Of a stretch of 44,642 bases of DNA, positions 8,062 to 16,007 are shown piece after piece. The position numbers and the translations under genes are program-made. Below the pieces are notes generated by a model. The model made no database searches, was not told where the DNA came from, and worked only from the letters and a program-made list of their open reading frames with translations. Position 1 is the first letter of the stretch; each line of letters opens with the position of its first letter. Source of the DNA: Planctomycetales bacterium (GTDB taxonomy: Bacteria > Planctomycetota > Planctomycetia > Pirellulales > Pirellulaceae); contig JAGQPF010000345.1 of NCBI GenBank assembly GCA_020426845.1, forward strand, positions 1-44,642, in the 5' to 3' direction.

Positions 8062-9330
8062 TCAACGCGGCTGGTTTGCCGGGGCCGCAATCATGTCAAG
8101 GACGAGATGCCGGTCCACGGCGCCGACGTCGGAAACCATCGCCTTGGAGGCTGCGGGAGGACGTTCCGGATGATATTGGCTTGGCCGCAGATCATTCAAA
8201 GCTCGGCTGGCAGCGTCGCTGGAAACATAGTAAGTCGCTTTGGCGAGGTCTTGCATGCTGCTGCCGCTGGCGGCGGTCACGGACTGCAGCTGCGAGAACA
8301 AGGAGCGAGCCTGCTCCGCTCCGTCGCCCGGCTTGTCCGCGTGCAATGAAGACAAGTAGATCAACTGGTTGCCGCGGATCGTGGCCACACGGCTGAACAC
8401 GGGCGATGGCTTGAGCCAAGCTGGCGTGTGGAATTCAATCCGTGGCTGTTTCGCGTGAAGGCTTGTCTCACCGCTCGGCGCCCAAGCGACCAATTCGATC
8501 TCGATGGGCCGCGAGCCGGCGATCCACTCCACATGCGAAACCGGCGGCGCCAACGCTGGCGCAAAGGCCCGAGCGATCTCGTCATTCACCGACTCGTGAT
8601 CCTTCATGGGCTGGAGGAAACACTTGATGGCCACAACGTGCTCACGCGACATGCCGATGCCGTCGATCGTCTTCAACAGCCCAGCCAGTGTGTCACGAGT
8701 GGCGGTCCGCAGGTCGCCGGCCGCGGCTTGTCCCGATACGAAGGTCCAGTCTCCGGGAGGACCTACGCAGACGTCGGCGCGTCCCGGGGTCGTGCCACCG
8801 CGTCGAATCGGGAGTTGCGTGGAGCGAGGCGAGGCGCGCGAGATAAAGACGGCATCGAGCGCCACCAACGCGCCGCCGGGCAATGGTGTGGCCACGTAGC
8901 TGACGGCCGGTGGATTTCCGGCTGACCAGTCGGCGAGCACGCGGTCCACCGCCGCTCGATCTTGCGAGTGACGAAGATAGACGTTGAGCCGCACGACGTC
9001 GCCAGTCTGAGCTTGTTCCTGCTGCAACAGCGCCCCGAGTCGCTGCAAGGCGGCCTTGCAGTGCTCTCCTGCGGAACTTGCGACAGCGGCGCCCGGCAGC
9101 AGTTGCGCCGTGTGCGCTAAGGCCGCATTGGATACCACAACCGCATCACTGCGGCCTGCCTCGGGCCGCGCGCCGATCCTCGACAGTCCCGGCTCGACGC
9201 CTGCCAGATTCCCGCCCACCAGCAGCACGACGAAGACGGATGTGATGACAGGGAGAGGGAATGAGCCCTTGAATGCGCAAGCCAAACCCTGCGGGCCAAA
9301 TTGGGATGACAAGGAAGGTCCACGTATCAT
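8062..9330 (-). CDS. Secreted protein with three tandem RidA-like domains
   Basis: The 422-residue protein carries a hydrophobic export segment at ~25-45 (LPVITSVFVVLLVGGNLAG) and then three RidA/YjgF/UK114 folds at about 58-165, 175-290 and 300-420. Each shows a QxR-like helix followed by a strand: DVVRLNVYLRH, HVVAIKCFLQPM and DLAKATYYVSS. RidA enzymes hydrolyse reactive enamines/imines using a conserved arginine in the segment ARSCVEV. Here the matching positions read AVSYVAT, PVSHVEW and AASKAMV, so the arginine is missing in all three. Deaminase activity is therefore unlikely; binding or structural roles are more plausible. The stop overlaps a possible TTG start of the next minus-strand gene. 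The fold call is firm, the function open. Confidence 0.85.
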   Translation of the reverse strand: MIRGPSLSSQFGPQGLACAFKGSFPLPVITSVFVVLLVGGNLAGVEPGLSRIGARPEAGRSDAVVVSNAALAHTAQLLPGAAVASSAGEHCKAALQRLGALLQQEQAQTGDVVRLNVYLRHSQDRAAVDRVLADWSAGNPPAVSYVATPLPGGALVALDAVFISRASPRSTQLPIRRGGTTPGRADVCVGPPGDWTFVSGQAAAGDLRTATRDTLAGLLKTIDGIGMSREHVVAIKCFLQPMKDHESVNDEIARAFAPALAPPVSHVEWIAGSRPIEIELVAWAPSGETSLHAKQPRIEFHTPAWLKPSPVFSRVATIRGNQLIYLSSLHADKPGDGAEQARSLFSQLQSVTAASGSSMQDLAKATYYVSSDAASRALNDLRPSQYHPERPPAASKAMVSDVGAVDRHLVLDMIAAPANQPR

Positions 9331-9415
9331 GCGTCAGAGCTCCCGATGCTGGGTGGAGGATTGTCCACCAGCCTAGCCGCCAGCCCTAACAGCGACAAGA
9401 AGCGTGGGCCGTCGC

Positions 9416-10381
9416 TCAGCGGCCGTCGTCTTGCATCGACTTCCGGTACGGCTCGGGGAACTGTCGCAGATATCGCCAATAGTCGGTGCGAATGCGAATG
9501 TCCAATTTGGACTCGGGGGAGCCGCCAACGATGAACAGTCGCGAGGGAGCTGGCCCTGACGTGGACTGCAGCAGCGTCAGCTCCGGAATCTCCGGAAGGT
9601 CGCCGGTGCTCAACCGAACCGTGATGCAAGAGTCGGGCCCGGGCTCTCGCTTGCGATCCTGTCGTGGCCGCGTGACGCTCAAGCCCGGTATGGTCTCTAG
9701 CCACGCGGGCAGCGAACGCAGGCGGCCTTGCTGATCCGCAATCACGGTGCGGCACATGGAGACATTGCCGATCAGCAATGTGCCTGCTGGCTCCAGCAGC
9801 TCGAGGTACTTGCGCAGCGCCTTGTCGAGCCATGGAGTGTAAGTGAGCACACCATGTGCGTCGGTGATTAATCTTGCTTTGCCGAACGGCGGCGACAGCA
9901 ACTCGGGCAAAGGTATGTCCTCGAAGTAGCGTCCATGGAATAGACGCAACCGAGACGTGTTGGCCAACTCACGACCGGTAACCGTGATGGCTGTCACCCT
10001 TGCCCGACCCGCGAGCGGCCGCTGCAAGATTTCTTGAATGCTCGTCGGGTAGTTGTCACTCGACTGGGGTGGCGGCGACAAATACTCCTCGACCGCGATG
10101 CTGTCGCCGCTGCCGCCGTCGATCCAATGGTCGTTGCCATCCAACTCCGCCAGGCAACGCGGAAAGTCATCGCCCAGATAAAAGCGATAGGCTGCCAAAT
10201 CGGATGTGGTCGTGCCGAAATCTTCGGATTGAATCGACTGCTCCAAGGTGGTGGTGGGCCGATGTTCGGGGGGAGCTTTCGGTTGCTCCGCCGAGTGCCC
10301 CGAGCATCCCTGGCACACCCAGGCGAGTCCAAGCAGAGCCCAAGGGAGAAGCCGAAATCCGTCGTTGTTTCGCTTAAGCAT
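9416..10381 (-). CDS. Lipoprotein-like protein with a class I methyltransferase-like domain
   Basis: The 321-residue protein starts MLKRNNDGFR, then a hydrophobic stretch (LLPWALLGLAWV) and cysteines C23 and C26, as in a lipoprotein or anchored signal; neither cysteine sits in a perfect lipobox. After a Pro/Thr linker, residues 86-100 (WIDGGSGDSIAVEEY) resemble motif I of SAM methyltransferases. They are followed by VTAITVTGREL, RLRLFHGRYFEDIP, ARLITDAHGVLTYTP (169-183) and ALRKYLELLEPAGTLLIG (188-205), which match the order of later motifs. The C-terminal ~100 residues are unassigned. The ATG at 10381 is chosen because upstream in-frame sequence lacks a plausible N-terminus. An exported SAM-binding fold would be unusual, so the protein could be an inactive relative or a cytoplasm-facing anchored enzyme. 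Confidence 0.7.
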   Translation of the reverse strand: MLKRNNDGFRLLPWALLGLAWVCQGCSGHSAEQPKAPPEHRPTTTLEQSIQSEDFGTTTSDLAAYRFYLGDDFPRCLAELDGNDHWIDGGSGDSIAVEEYLSPPPQSSDNYPTSIQEILQRPLAGRARVTAITVTGRELANTSRLRLFHGRYFEDIPLPELLSPPFGKARLITDAHGVLTYTPWLDKALRKYLELLEPAGTLLIGNVSMCRTVIADQQGRLRSLPAWLETIPGLSVTRPRQDRKREPGPDSCITVRLSTGDLPEIPELTLLQSTSGPAPSRLFIVGGSPESKLDIRIRTDYWRYLRQFPEPYRKSMQDDGR

Positions 10382-10664
10382 GCCGGATGGGCGCCCTGTT
10401 CCGGGCGGATTGGGTTTGCATCGCTCGCAGCGTTTGCAGCGCAAACGCGTGCGTTGGTGAGGCTCCCCATCCGCAAATCGGGAGGCTATTTTTCCCGCGT
10501 TCCATGGGCGAGACAGGCGGGTCCGCTTCCATATCCCCTAACAACGCAAATGCAGCCGGTGGTTTACAGATTTTTTTGCCGACGGCAGCGTCCCCGGCTG
10601 CGCGTCGCCGTAGTAGGATTGCTGGATACCGGCTTCCGATGTGTGTTTCTCGCTCTCTTCCTTC

Positions 10665-10669
10665 GAGGT
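10665..10669 (+). promoter_or_regulatory. Ribosome binding site deciding a GTG start
   Basis: The sequence gaggt lies about 7 bases before the GTG at 10676. It favours that codon over the in-frame ATG at 10733 as the start of the ThuA-domain gene. The GTG start also supplies the charged region needed ahead of the signal-peptide hydrophobic core. Confidence 0.55.
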
Positions 10670-10675
10670 GTCTCC

Positions 10676-11500
10676 GTGTTGACCAACGCTACTTCCCCAC
10701 AACATTTTCACCGCTACTCCTTGCGGCGGCGCATGGCGTTGCTCGCTTCACTGTTGGCGGTGGCGGCCGCTGCGCCCGTCCGGGCGGAAGAGCCGGCGGC
10801 TGGGAAAGAGGGAGGCAAGCCGATTCGCGCGCTGTTGGTCACGGGGGGCTGCTGCCACGACTACGTGTTTCAGGCCAAGGCGATGCAGCTGGCCGCCTCG
10901 TCGCGAGGCGTCGCGATCGATTGGACCGTCGTGAACGAGGGTGGCAAGGGCACGCAAGCCAAGATCGCGCTCTATGACAACCCCAAGTGGTCGGACGGGT
11001 TCGATGTCGTGGTGCACAACGAATGTTTCGCCAACACCAAGGACCCGGATTACATTCGTCGGATCACCAAGGCGCACCACGCGGGCACCAACGCCGTGGT
11101 CATTCACTGCGCGATGCACACCTACCGCGCAGCGACGATCGACGATTGGCGCGAGCTTCTAGGAGTGACAAGTCGCCGTCACGAACACAAAAGCAACTAC
11201 GGCGTGACGGTGGCCGACGCCGAGCATCCGATCATGGCTGGCTTCCCGGCGGACTACAAGACGCCGATCGACGAGCTGTACGTGATCGAAAAAGTGTGGC
11301 CGAACACCAAAGTGCTGGCGACGTCCGCCAGCGAGAAGACGGGGGAGAAACACCCGGTGTTCTGGACGAGCCAATACGGCAAAGCTCGCGTCTTCGGCAC
11401 CACCTATGGGCACTCGAACGAGACCTTTCAGGATCCCGTGTTTCTGACGACGTTGGTGCGCGGCATTCAGTGGGCTGCCCGCGGCGAGCTCGCCAAGTAG
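10676..11500 (+). CDS. Secreted ThuA-domain protein
   Basis: The 274-residue protein has a long charged N-terminus (RYSLRRR) and a hydrophobic core (MALLASLLAVAAAAPVRA) forming a signal peptide, then a ThuA domain (PF06283-like, glutamine-amidotransferase fold). Diagnostic stretches are IRALLVTGGCCHDY, GFDVVVHNECFANT, TNAVVIHCAMHTYR and a C-terminal KARVFGTTYGHSNETF. ThuA proteins are linked to sugar metabolism and are greatly expanded in Planctomycetes as exported proteins, with no settled reaction. The GTG at 10676 has a ribosome binding site; the ATG at 10733 is the alternative but would lose the basic n-region. It is divergent from the methyltransferase-like lipoprotein gene and ends 11 bases from the convergent DUF3127 gene. 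Confidence 0.9.
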   Translation: MLTNATSPQHFHRYSLRRRMALLASLLAVAAAAPVRAEEPAAGKEGGKPIRALLVTGGCCHDYVFQAKAMQLAASSRGVAIDWTVVNEGGKGTQAKIALYDNPKWSDGFDVVVHNECFANTKDPDYIRRITKAHHAGTNAVVIHCAMHTYRAATIDDWRELLGVTSRRHEHKSNYGVTVADAEHPIMAGFPADYKTPIDELYVIEKVWPNTKVLATSASEKTGEKHPVFWTSQYGKARVFGTTYGHSNETFQDPVFLTTLVRGIQWAARGELAK

Positions 11501-11511
11501 GCCTCCACCCG

Positions 11512-11892
11512 CTAGAACGGGATGTCCTCGTCGTCGTCCTCGAACGGCGCCTCGCTCTCGTCGAAGCCCGGCGAACTGGCCGGAGCGCCGCTTGGCCTGT
11601 CCGTCCGCTCGAACCCCAGCGCCTCGGCGCTGAGGAAGTACTTCACCTCGCTGCGCTCGTCACGTTGCCATTTGCGGCCGCTCAAGCGATAGCGGACGCG
11701 GATCTCATCGCCGACTTTCAGATCGTCGACCGTGTCGCACGCGTCCTGAATGAATTCAAGCGGGATGTAGTTGGTGAATCGGCCGCTGTCGTCCTCGAGC
11801 ACCACCATCCGTTTGCGAAACCCACGCTGCCCGTAGGACTTGGTCTCTTCGATGAGATGCACGACACCGGTGACCGTGGCGGTTTCGCTCAT
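11512..11892 (-). CDS. DUF3127 protein with SSB-like acidic tail
   Basis: The 126-residue protein begins MSETATVTGVVHLIEETKS and continues as a small OB-like beta domain: GFRKRMVVLEDD, TNYIPLEFIQDAC, LKVGDEIRVRYRLSGRKW and KYFLSAEALGF. This pattern matches DUF3127. A flexible Pro/Ser/acidic linker ends in DDDEDIPF, almost the tail that single-stranded-DNA-binding protein uses to recruit repair and replication partners. The start at 11892 matches the family's N-terminus; an upstream ATG at 11916 would add eight residues but has no ribosome binding site. The upstream region carries a 90-bp nested palindrome. A nucleic-acid-related role is inferred from fold and tail; it has not been proven for the family as far as I know. 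Confidence 0.85.
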   Translation of the reverse strand: MSETATVTGVVHLIEETKSYGQRGFRKRMVVLEDDSGRFTNYIPLEFIQDACDTVDDLKVGDEIRVRYRLSGRKWQRDERSEVKYFLSAEALGFERTDRPSGAPASSPGFDESEAPFEDDDEDIPF

Positions 11893-11957
11893 GACGGGTT
11901 TCAGCTCCAAGGACATTCAATGGTGAGTTGGCGGATGACAATCGGGGTGAGTAGAGG

Positions 11958-12047
11958 ACATTTCAAAAATCTTCCCTGGCGCAATCGAAGGCAGTTTTTC
12001 TGCTGGTCTTATCAATCCGATTGCCGATCGGGAAGTTTTTGAAATGT
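11958..12047. repeat. 90-bp nested palindrome upstream of the DUF3127 gene
   Basis: The outer arms are acatttcaaaaatcttcc (11958-11975) and ggaagtttttgaaatgt (12031-12047), reverse complements apart from a one-base bulge. Inside them gcaatcg (11981-11987) pairs with cgattgc (12018-12024). At the centre gcag and ctgc (11991-12003) close a five-T loop. The whole element can therefore fold as one long interrupted hairpin on either strand. It lies in the 267-base gap between two minus-strand genes, so it could be a terminator of the SMP-30 gene, a leader structure of the DUF3127 gene, or a small inverted-repeat element. Confidence 0.75.
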
Positions 12048-12159
12048 TGTACGCTCCTGCCTCCCGGCACCCGCCGCACCACTCAAAATGACGACGTCGA
12101 CTCACATCGTCAACCGTGGACCGAGGGAATTTGCCTCGGCAAGCGGGGCGGCAAGTGAC

Positions 12160-13146
12160 TTAGCGAATTCGGCCGGGGATCTTCATCGGCACCTTCCACA
12201 GCGTTTTGCCGGCTGTGACGTACAACGTCTTGCGGTCGGCCCCGCCAAAGCAGCAATTGGTGACCATGTCTTCGGGAATGTCGATCACCTGCAACAGCTT
12301 GCCTTGCGGGGAGAAAACGTAAACTCCGCCGACATTGTCGGTGTTCTGATTGACATAGGGGCGGTCAGCGCCGCCCGTCACGTAGAGATTGTCCAACGTG
12401 TCGATCGCCATCCCGTCGCCGCCCCGACCGGCGCCGAAGTCGTGTAGCTGCTTGCCGGGGCCGTTGACGTCCCCGTTCTCCGTCAGTTGAAACGCCCAAA
12501 GTTTGCGGACGGGCTTCAGCGGATGATTGTCGACGACAAACAATGTCCGCTGATCGCCCGAAATGGCGATCCCATTGGGGCGGGCGATTTTGTCGGCGCC
12601 GAGCAGTCTGGTGAGGTTTTTGCCGTCCGCATCCACCCGATAGACTCCCTCGACGTCCAATTCCAGCTGGCCGCGGTCGTCTCCGTAGTAGGGGTCGGTG
12701 AAGTAGATTCGCCCTTGCTTGTCGAGACACAGGTCGTTGGGGCTGTTGAACCGCTTGCCGTCGAAGCGATCGACGATCACGGTGCGTTTCTGTGTCACGA
12801 TGTCAAGGCGAGCAATTCGGCGGCCGCCGAGACCACCCCGTTCATTTCCTTCACATACCAATAATCGCCCCTCGGTGTCGAAGACCAGCCCGTTGGCCCT
12901 GCCGCTCGGGCGTAGAAACACGCTGGCTGCCTCGGCGCCCGGCCAGAGCCGCATGATGCGATTGTTCGCGATGTCCGTGAAAAAGACACTCCCGTCGGGA
13001 CTGTAGGCGGGCCCTTCCGTGAACACCAACTCTGTCGCCGGCTCGACGGGCCCCGCCGTCAGCGGCTCGGCGGCCAGCAAAATGTGCGGCAAGCCGAGCC
13101 CAACGAGGGCCCAGCCGAAGAGCAGCGGTCTTAGCAAATGACTCAT
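12160..13146 (-). CDS. Secreted SMP-30/gluconolactonase-like beta-propeller protein
   Basis: The 328-residue protein has a signal peptide (MSHLLRPLLFGWALVGLGLP, cleavage near LLAAEP) and then a six-bladed propeller of the SMP-30/gluconolaconase/LRE type. The expected metal-site positions appear in order: the glutamate in FTEGPAYSPDG, the asparagine in FNSPNDLCLD, PNGIAISGD, and the aspartate in GDGMAIDTLDN. Family members hydrolyse sugar lactones; in Planctomycetes many are exported and of unverified substrate. The ATG at 13146 is chosen because it starts the signal peptide; the longer open frame upstream is not protein-like. A 245-base divergent intergenic region separates it from the lipoprotein gene at 13392 and probably holds both promoters. 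Confidence 0.92.
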   Translation of the reverse strand: MSHLLRPLLFGWALVGLGLPHILLAAEPLTAGPVEPATELVFTEGPAYSPDGSVFFTDIANNRIMRLWPGAEAASVFLRPSGRANGLVFDTEGRLLVCEGNERGGLGGRRIARLDIVTQKRTVIVDRFDGKRFNSPNDLCLDKQGRIYFTDPYYGDDRGQLELDVEGVYRVDADGKNLTRLLGADKIARPNGIAISGDQRTLFVVDNHPLKPVRKLWAFQLTENGDVNGPGKQLHDFGAGRGGDGMAIDTLDNLYVTGGADRPYVNQNTDNVGGVYVFSPQGKLLQVIDIPEDMVTNCCFGGADRKTLYVTAGKTLWKVPMKIPGRIR

Positions 13147-13391
13147 GATGGAATTCTCGTAGTGTGGAGGGAGGGACCGCTTGTCGCAAGCCGGGAAGGG
13201 GCGGTGCGAGCGAGCTCCATGTTGAGCCATTCTGGCGGCGCAATCCAGCCTATAGAACACACCAAGCGGCGTTTCCGGCCGGGGACGTTTGATTGTGAGC
13301 CAGCCCCGAAATCGGTAAATTAACCCCACGGTGGCTTTGTGCCACCGACCAGGAACCAGCGGCGTCAAGCCGTCACGACAAGGAAAGATGA

Positions 13392-15008
13392 ATGTCTCGA
13401 TCGACTTTGTGGTTTGTGTTGCTCGCCTTCGGCGTAGGTTGCAGTGGTGGGGGCACCAGCACCGTGTCCACACCTACCGATGCTACTCCGCAGGCCGATC
13501 AACCGACGACGCCGGCCCCTCCCGTCACAGCGGGCTCGCCGGAGACTTCCGCGAACCCCGCCCCCGCGCCAAAGCAACCCAAGTCGAACTCGGCGCCAAC
13601 ACAGGCCGAGTCGCCGGACACAGCGGTAGCCGCCTCCACGAGTGACAAGTTCGACACTCGGTTCTTCGCCAAATCGTTCGTCGGCGCCGTGGTGGTCCGC
13701 CCCCAGTTGCTATGTGAGTCCGCGATCGGCAAGGCCGTCTTGAAACAAGAGGCCATCGCCGCAGGGATTCAAGAGACCAGCATCCAGCCTGCTAATCTCG
13801 TCCGGTTGATGTTGTTGCTCCGGGCACCTGGCGAGGGCAGCGTCGAGCCGCCGGAGCCGGGGACTGTGTTCACGTTCGCCGGCCCGGTTGACCGCGACGC
13901 GGTGCTCAACGAGGTGTTGGGCGAAGACGCAGCGGATGCGACTCACGCGGGCAAGGCATATCGCAAGGGCGAATTTGACTCCGCGATGTTTGTGGATGAC
14001 AAGACGCTCATCCTTGGCCCCGACGATGTCGTGCAGCAGATGCTGGAGGCCAACGGGGAAGCCACGCCGTTGAGCAAGCGGCTGGGAGAGCTGAATCTGG
14101 ATCAGGGCGTGGCGGGCGTCATTATGTTGAGCTCGATGAAGCCGGCTTTGGAGAGCGCCTCGTCGCTGGCGCCCATGGCTCCGACGATGCTCGCGCCGCT
14201 GGCCGAAGTTGCGCCGCATCTGGAGGAGTTGGAAATCGGCTTTGACCTGTCGCAAGGCGACTTGTTGAAGCTGGGATTTCGCTGTGACGACGAGGCCTCC
14301 GCCAAGCAGCTGGGCGACCTGGCCACTGGTTTGGTCCAGATGGCCAAGCTGTTTTACCCGCAAGCCAAAGCGCAGTTGGAAGAGGGCGACGCGACGCCGG
14401 CCGAATTGCTGGGCGCGCTGGACAAATTGGTCGGGTCGCTGGCGGCAAGCAAGAATGGCGCTTCGGTCACCGTCAAAACGGGCCGGCCCGAGAATTTGGA
14501 TGAAATCGCCGAGCCGCTGGTCGCCCAGTTGATCCAGTTGGTCGACCCGCCGGACGATTGGAAGCAGCGAGACTTTCCCGAGCAACAGTTCGCCATCAAA
14601 CTGCCGCAACCGTCCAAGCCGTCGGCGATTGAGATTCCGGACTTGGAGAACCTGCCCAAGCAGTGGAACCTCTTCTGCTTCTCGAACGAGAACTCGGACC
14701 TGATGCTCCAAATCGAAATTCGCGAGGTCACGCCCGACCAAGCCAAGCTGAGCCCCGCGGAGTTGCTGAAAGAAGAGCTTGGATTTCGTGAAGCCAAAGA
14801 GCCGAAACAGCGAGAGATCGACGGTTTTCCGGCTGTCGAGTATCAGAGCATGATTGAATTCGACGACATCAAGCGGTTTGAGCGTCACTTATTGGTCGTC
14901 ACCAAGACCATGATTTACGACGTGATGAGCTCGGGGCCCAATGAGGAGACAACCAACCAGCCCGACTACTTTAGCTCGTTCAAGCTCATCAAGCCGCAGC
15001 CGGAGTAA
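13392..15008 (+). CDS. Lipoprotein of unknown function
   Basis: The 538-residue protein begins MSRSTLWFVLLAFGVGC, a lipoprotein signal with candidate lipidated C17, followed by a Thr/Pro/Ala-rich linker (about 20-85) typical of surface proteins. The body alternates charged helices and strands with no family I can name. Parts such as DAVLNEVLGEDAADAT and FVDDKTLILGPDDVVQQML suggest a repeat of a surface-domain type that tests stored values. The C-terminal ~120 residues (from NLPKQWNLFCFSNENSD) look like a separate beta-rich domain ending in a Lys/Glu-rich tail. The ATG has a good ribosome binding site (aggaaag, 13381-13387). It is 9 bases upstream of the kinase gene and probably shares its transcript. 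Confidence 0.8.
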   Translation: MSRSTLWFVLLAFGVGCSGGGTSTVSTPTDATPQADQPTTPAPPVTAGSPETSANPAPAPKQPKSNSAPTQAESPDTAVAASTSDKFDTRFFAKSFVGAVVVRPQLLCESAIGKAVLKQEAIAAGIQETSIQPANLVRLMLLLRAPGEGSVEPPEPGTVFTFAGPVDRDAVLNEVLGEDAADATHAGKAYRKGEFDSAMFVDDKTLILGPDDVVQQMLEANGEATPLSKRLGELNLDQGVAGVIMLSSMKPALESASSLAPMAPTMLAPLAEVAPHLEELEIGFDLSQGDLLKLGFRCDDEASAKQLGDLATGLVQMAKLFYPQAKAQLEEGDATPAELLGALDKLVGSLAASKNGASVTVKTGRPENLDEIAEPLVAQLIQLVDPPDDWKQRDFPEQQFAIKLPQPSKPSAIEIPDLENLPKQWNLFCFSNENSDLMLQIEIREVTPDQAKLSPAELLKEELGFREAKEPKQREIDGFPAVEYQSMIEFDDIKRFERHLLVVTKTMIYDVMSSGPNEETTNQPDYFSSFKLIKPQPE

Positions 15009-15017
15009 TCCCTGGCC

Positions 15018-15998
15018 ATGTCGAGGACCCCGGACGGACAGGGCGCGATCTTTCAATCCGCCACGGACTACGATCTGCCCGATCGCATGCTCCGCGGTAT
15101 GGAGAAGTACATCAATTTCCGTGAGATCTCTCGCGGGGGCACAGCGATTCTGCGCAGTTGCTTCGACTTGATCACGGGCCGCACCGTGGCGATGAAGACC
15201 TTGCTGCCCGAACACGCTCGAGATCCCCAGGAGCAGCGGCGGCTGCTGCGGGAAGCGCGAGTCACCGCGCAGCTGCAGCATCCCAACACGGTGCCGGTGT
15301 ATGAGATTGGCCGCGACCTGCAGTACGGTTTGTACTTCACGATGAAGCGGATCTCGGGAGAGAACTTCTTCGAGATTCTCAAGCGAGTCGCTCGCGAGGA
15401 CGCGGAGACGACCAGGGATTTCCCGCTCGCCCGCCGCGTCGAGATCCTGACCGACGCGGCGCAGGCGCTAGCCTATGCGCATGCTCGCGGAGTCATTCAT
15501 CGCGACCTGAAGCCCGAGAACATCTGGGTCGGCAACTTTGGCGAAGTGATCTTGTTGGATTGGGGCGTGGCGAAAGTCTGGGGGCAGCCGGACGACGCTC
15601 CGCAACATCCGGCGATTGCCCACCGCGACAACGATCGCCTGCAGGAGCTGACGATGGCGGGGCAGCGTCCGGGCACGCCGCTTTACATGTCGCCCGAGCA
15701 GGTCAACGTCAACCGCGCCCAAGTGGACGAGCGGACCGATGTGTTCAGCGCCGGCGTGGTGCTCTACGAGTTGGCGGCGCTGCGCGAGCCGTTTCGCGGA
15801 CGCGTGCTGCAAGAGACGTTCGAGAACATCATCGATCTGACACCGCCGCCGCCCTCGGAGCGCAGCCCCGAGCGGGGCATCCCCAAGACGCTCGATGGTG
15901 TCGTGATGCGCGCCATCGAAAAGAAGCCGGCCGACCGGTTTCAAACCATGCGAGAGATGATTGAGGCGCTTCGCGCCGTCGACTACAGCCGCTGTTGA
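15018..15998 (+). CDS. Eukaryotic-type serine/threonine protein kinase
   Basis: The 326-residue protein is essentially a kinase domain. The VAIK-type lysine is K60 (VAMK), the catalytic loop is HRDLKPEN (H161, R162, D163), the metal-binding motif is DWG (D181) rather than DFG, and the P+1 region reads [10 protein letters not shown]. Conserved helices include [19 protein letters not shown]. The glycine-rich loop is degenerate (about residues 36-48, [11 protein letters not shown]) with only GG in place of GxGxxG. There is no transmembrane segment or sensor domain, so it is cytoplasmic. It sits between the lipoprotein and ABC permease genes with 9-base gaps, which suggests that it acts on, or is regulated together with, these membrane components. 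Confidence 0.95.
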   Translation: MSRTPDGQGAIFQSATDYDLPDRMLRGMEKYINFREISRGGTAILRSCFDLITGRTVAMKTLLPEHARDPQEQRRLLREARVTAQLQHPNTVPVYEIGRDLQYGLYFTMKRISGENFFEILKRVAREDAETTRDFPLARRVEILTDAAQALAYAHARGVIHRDLKPENIWVGNFGEVILLDWGVAKVWGQPDDAPQHPAIAHRDNDRLQELTMAGQRPGTPLYMSPEQVNVNRAQVDERTDVFSAGVVLYELAALREPFRGRVLQETFENIIDLTPPPPSERSPERGIPKTLDGVVMRAIEKKPADRFQTMREMIEALRAVDYSRC

Positions 15999-16007
15999 GC
16001 CAACTCG

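Noticed and set aside
10034..10675. In-frame sequence upstream of the ThuA gene
   Set aside because: It overlaps the opposite-strand lipoprotein gene and does not resemble protein; the GTG at 10676 with its ribosome binding site is the plausible start.
13710..14888. Long minus-strand open frame opposite the lipoprotein gene
   Set aside because: High GC and codon bias give long antisense frames; it has no start with a ribosome binding site and no family features.
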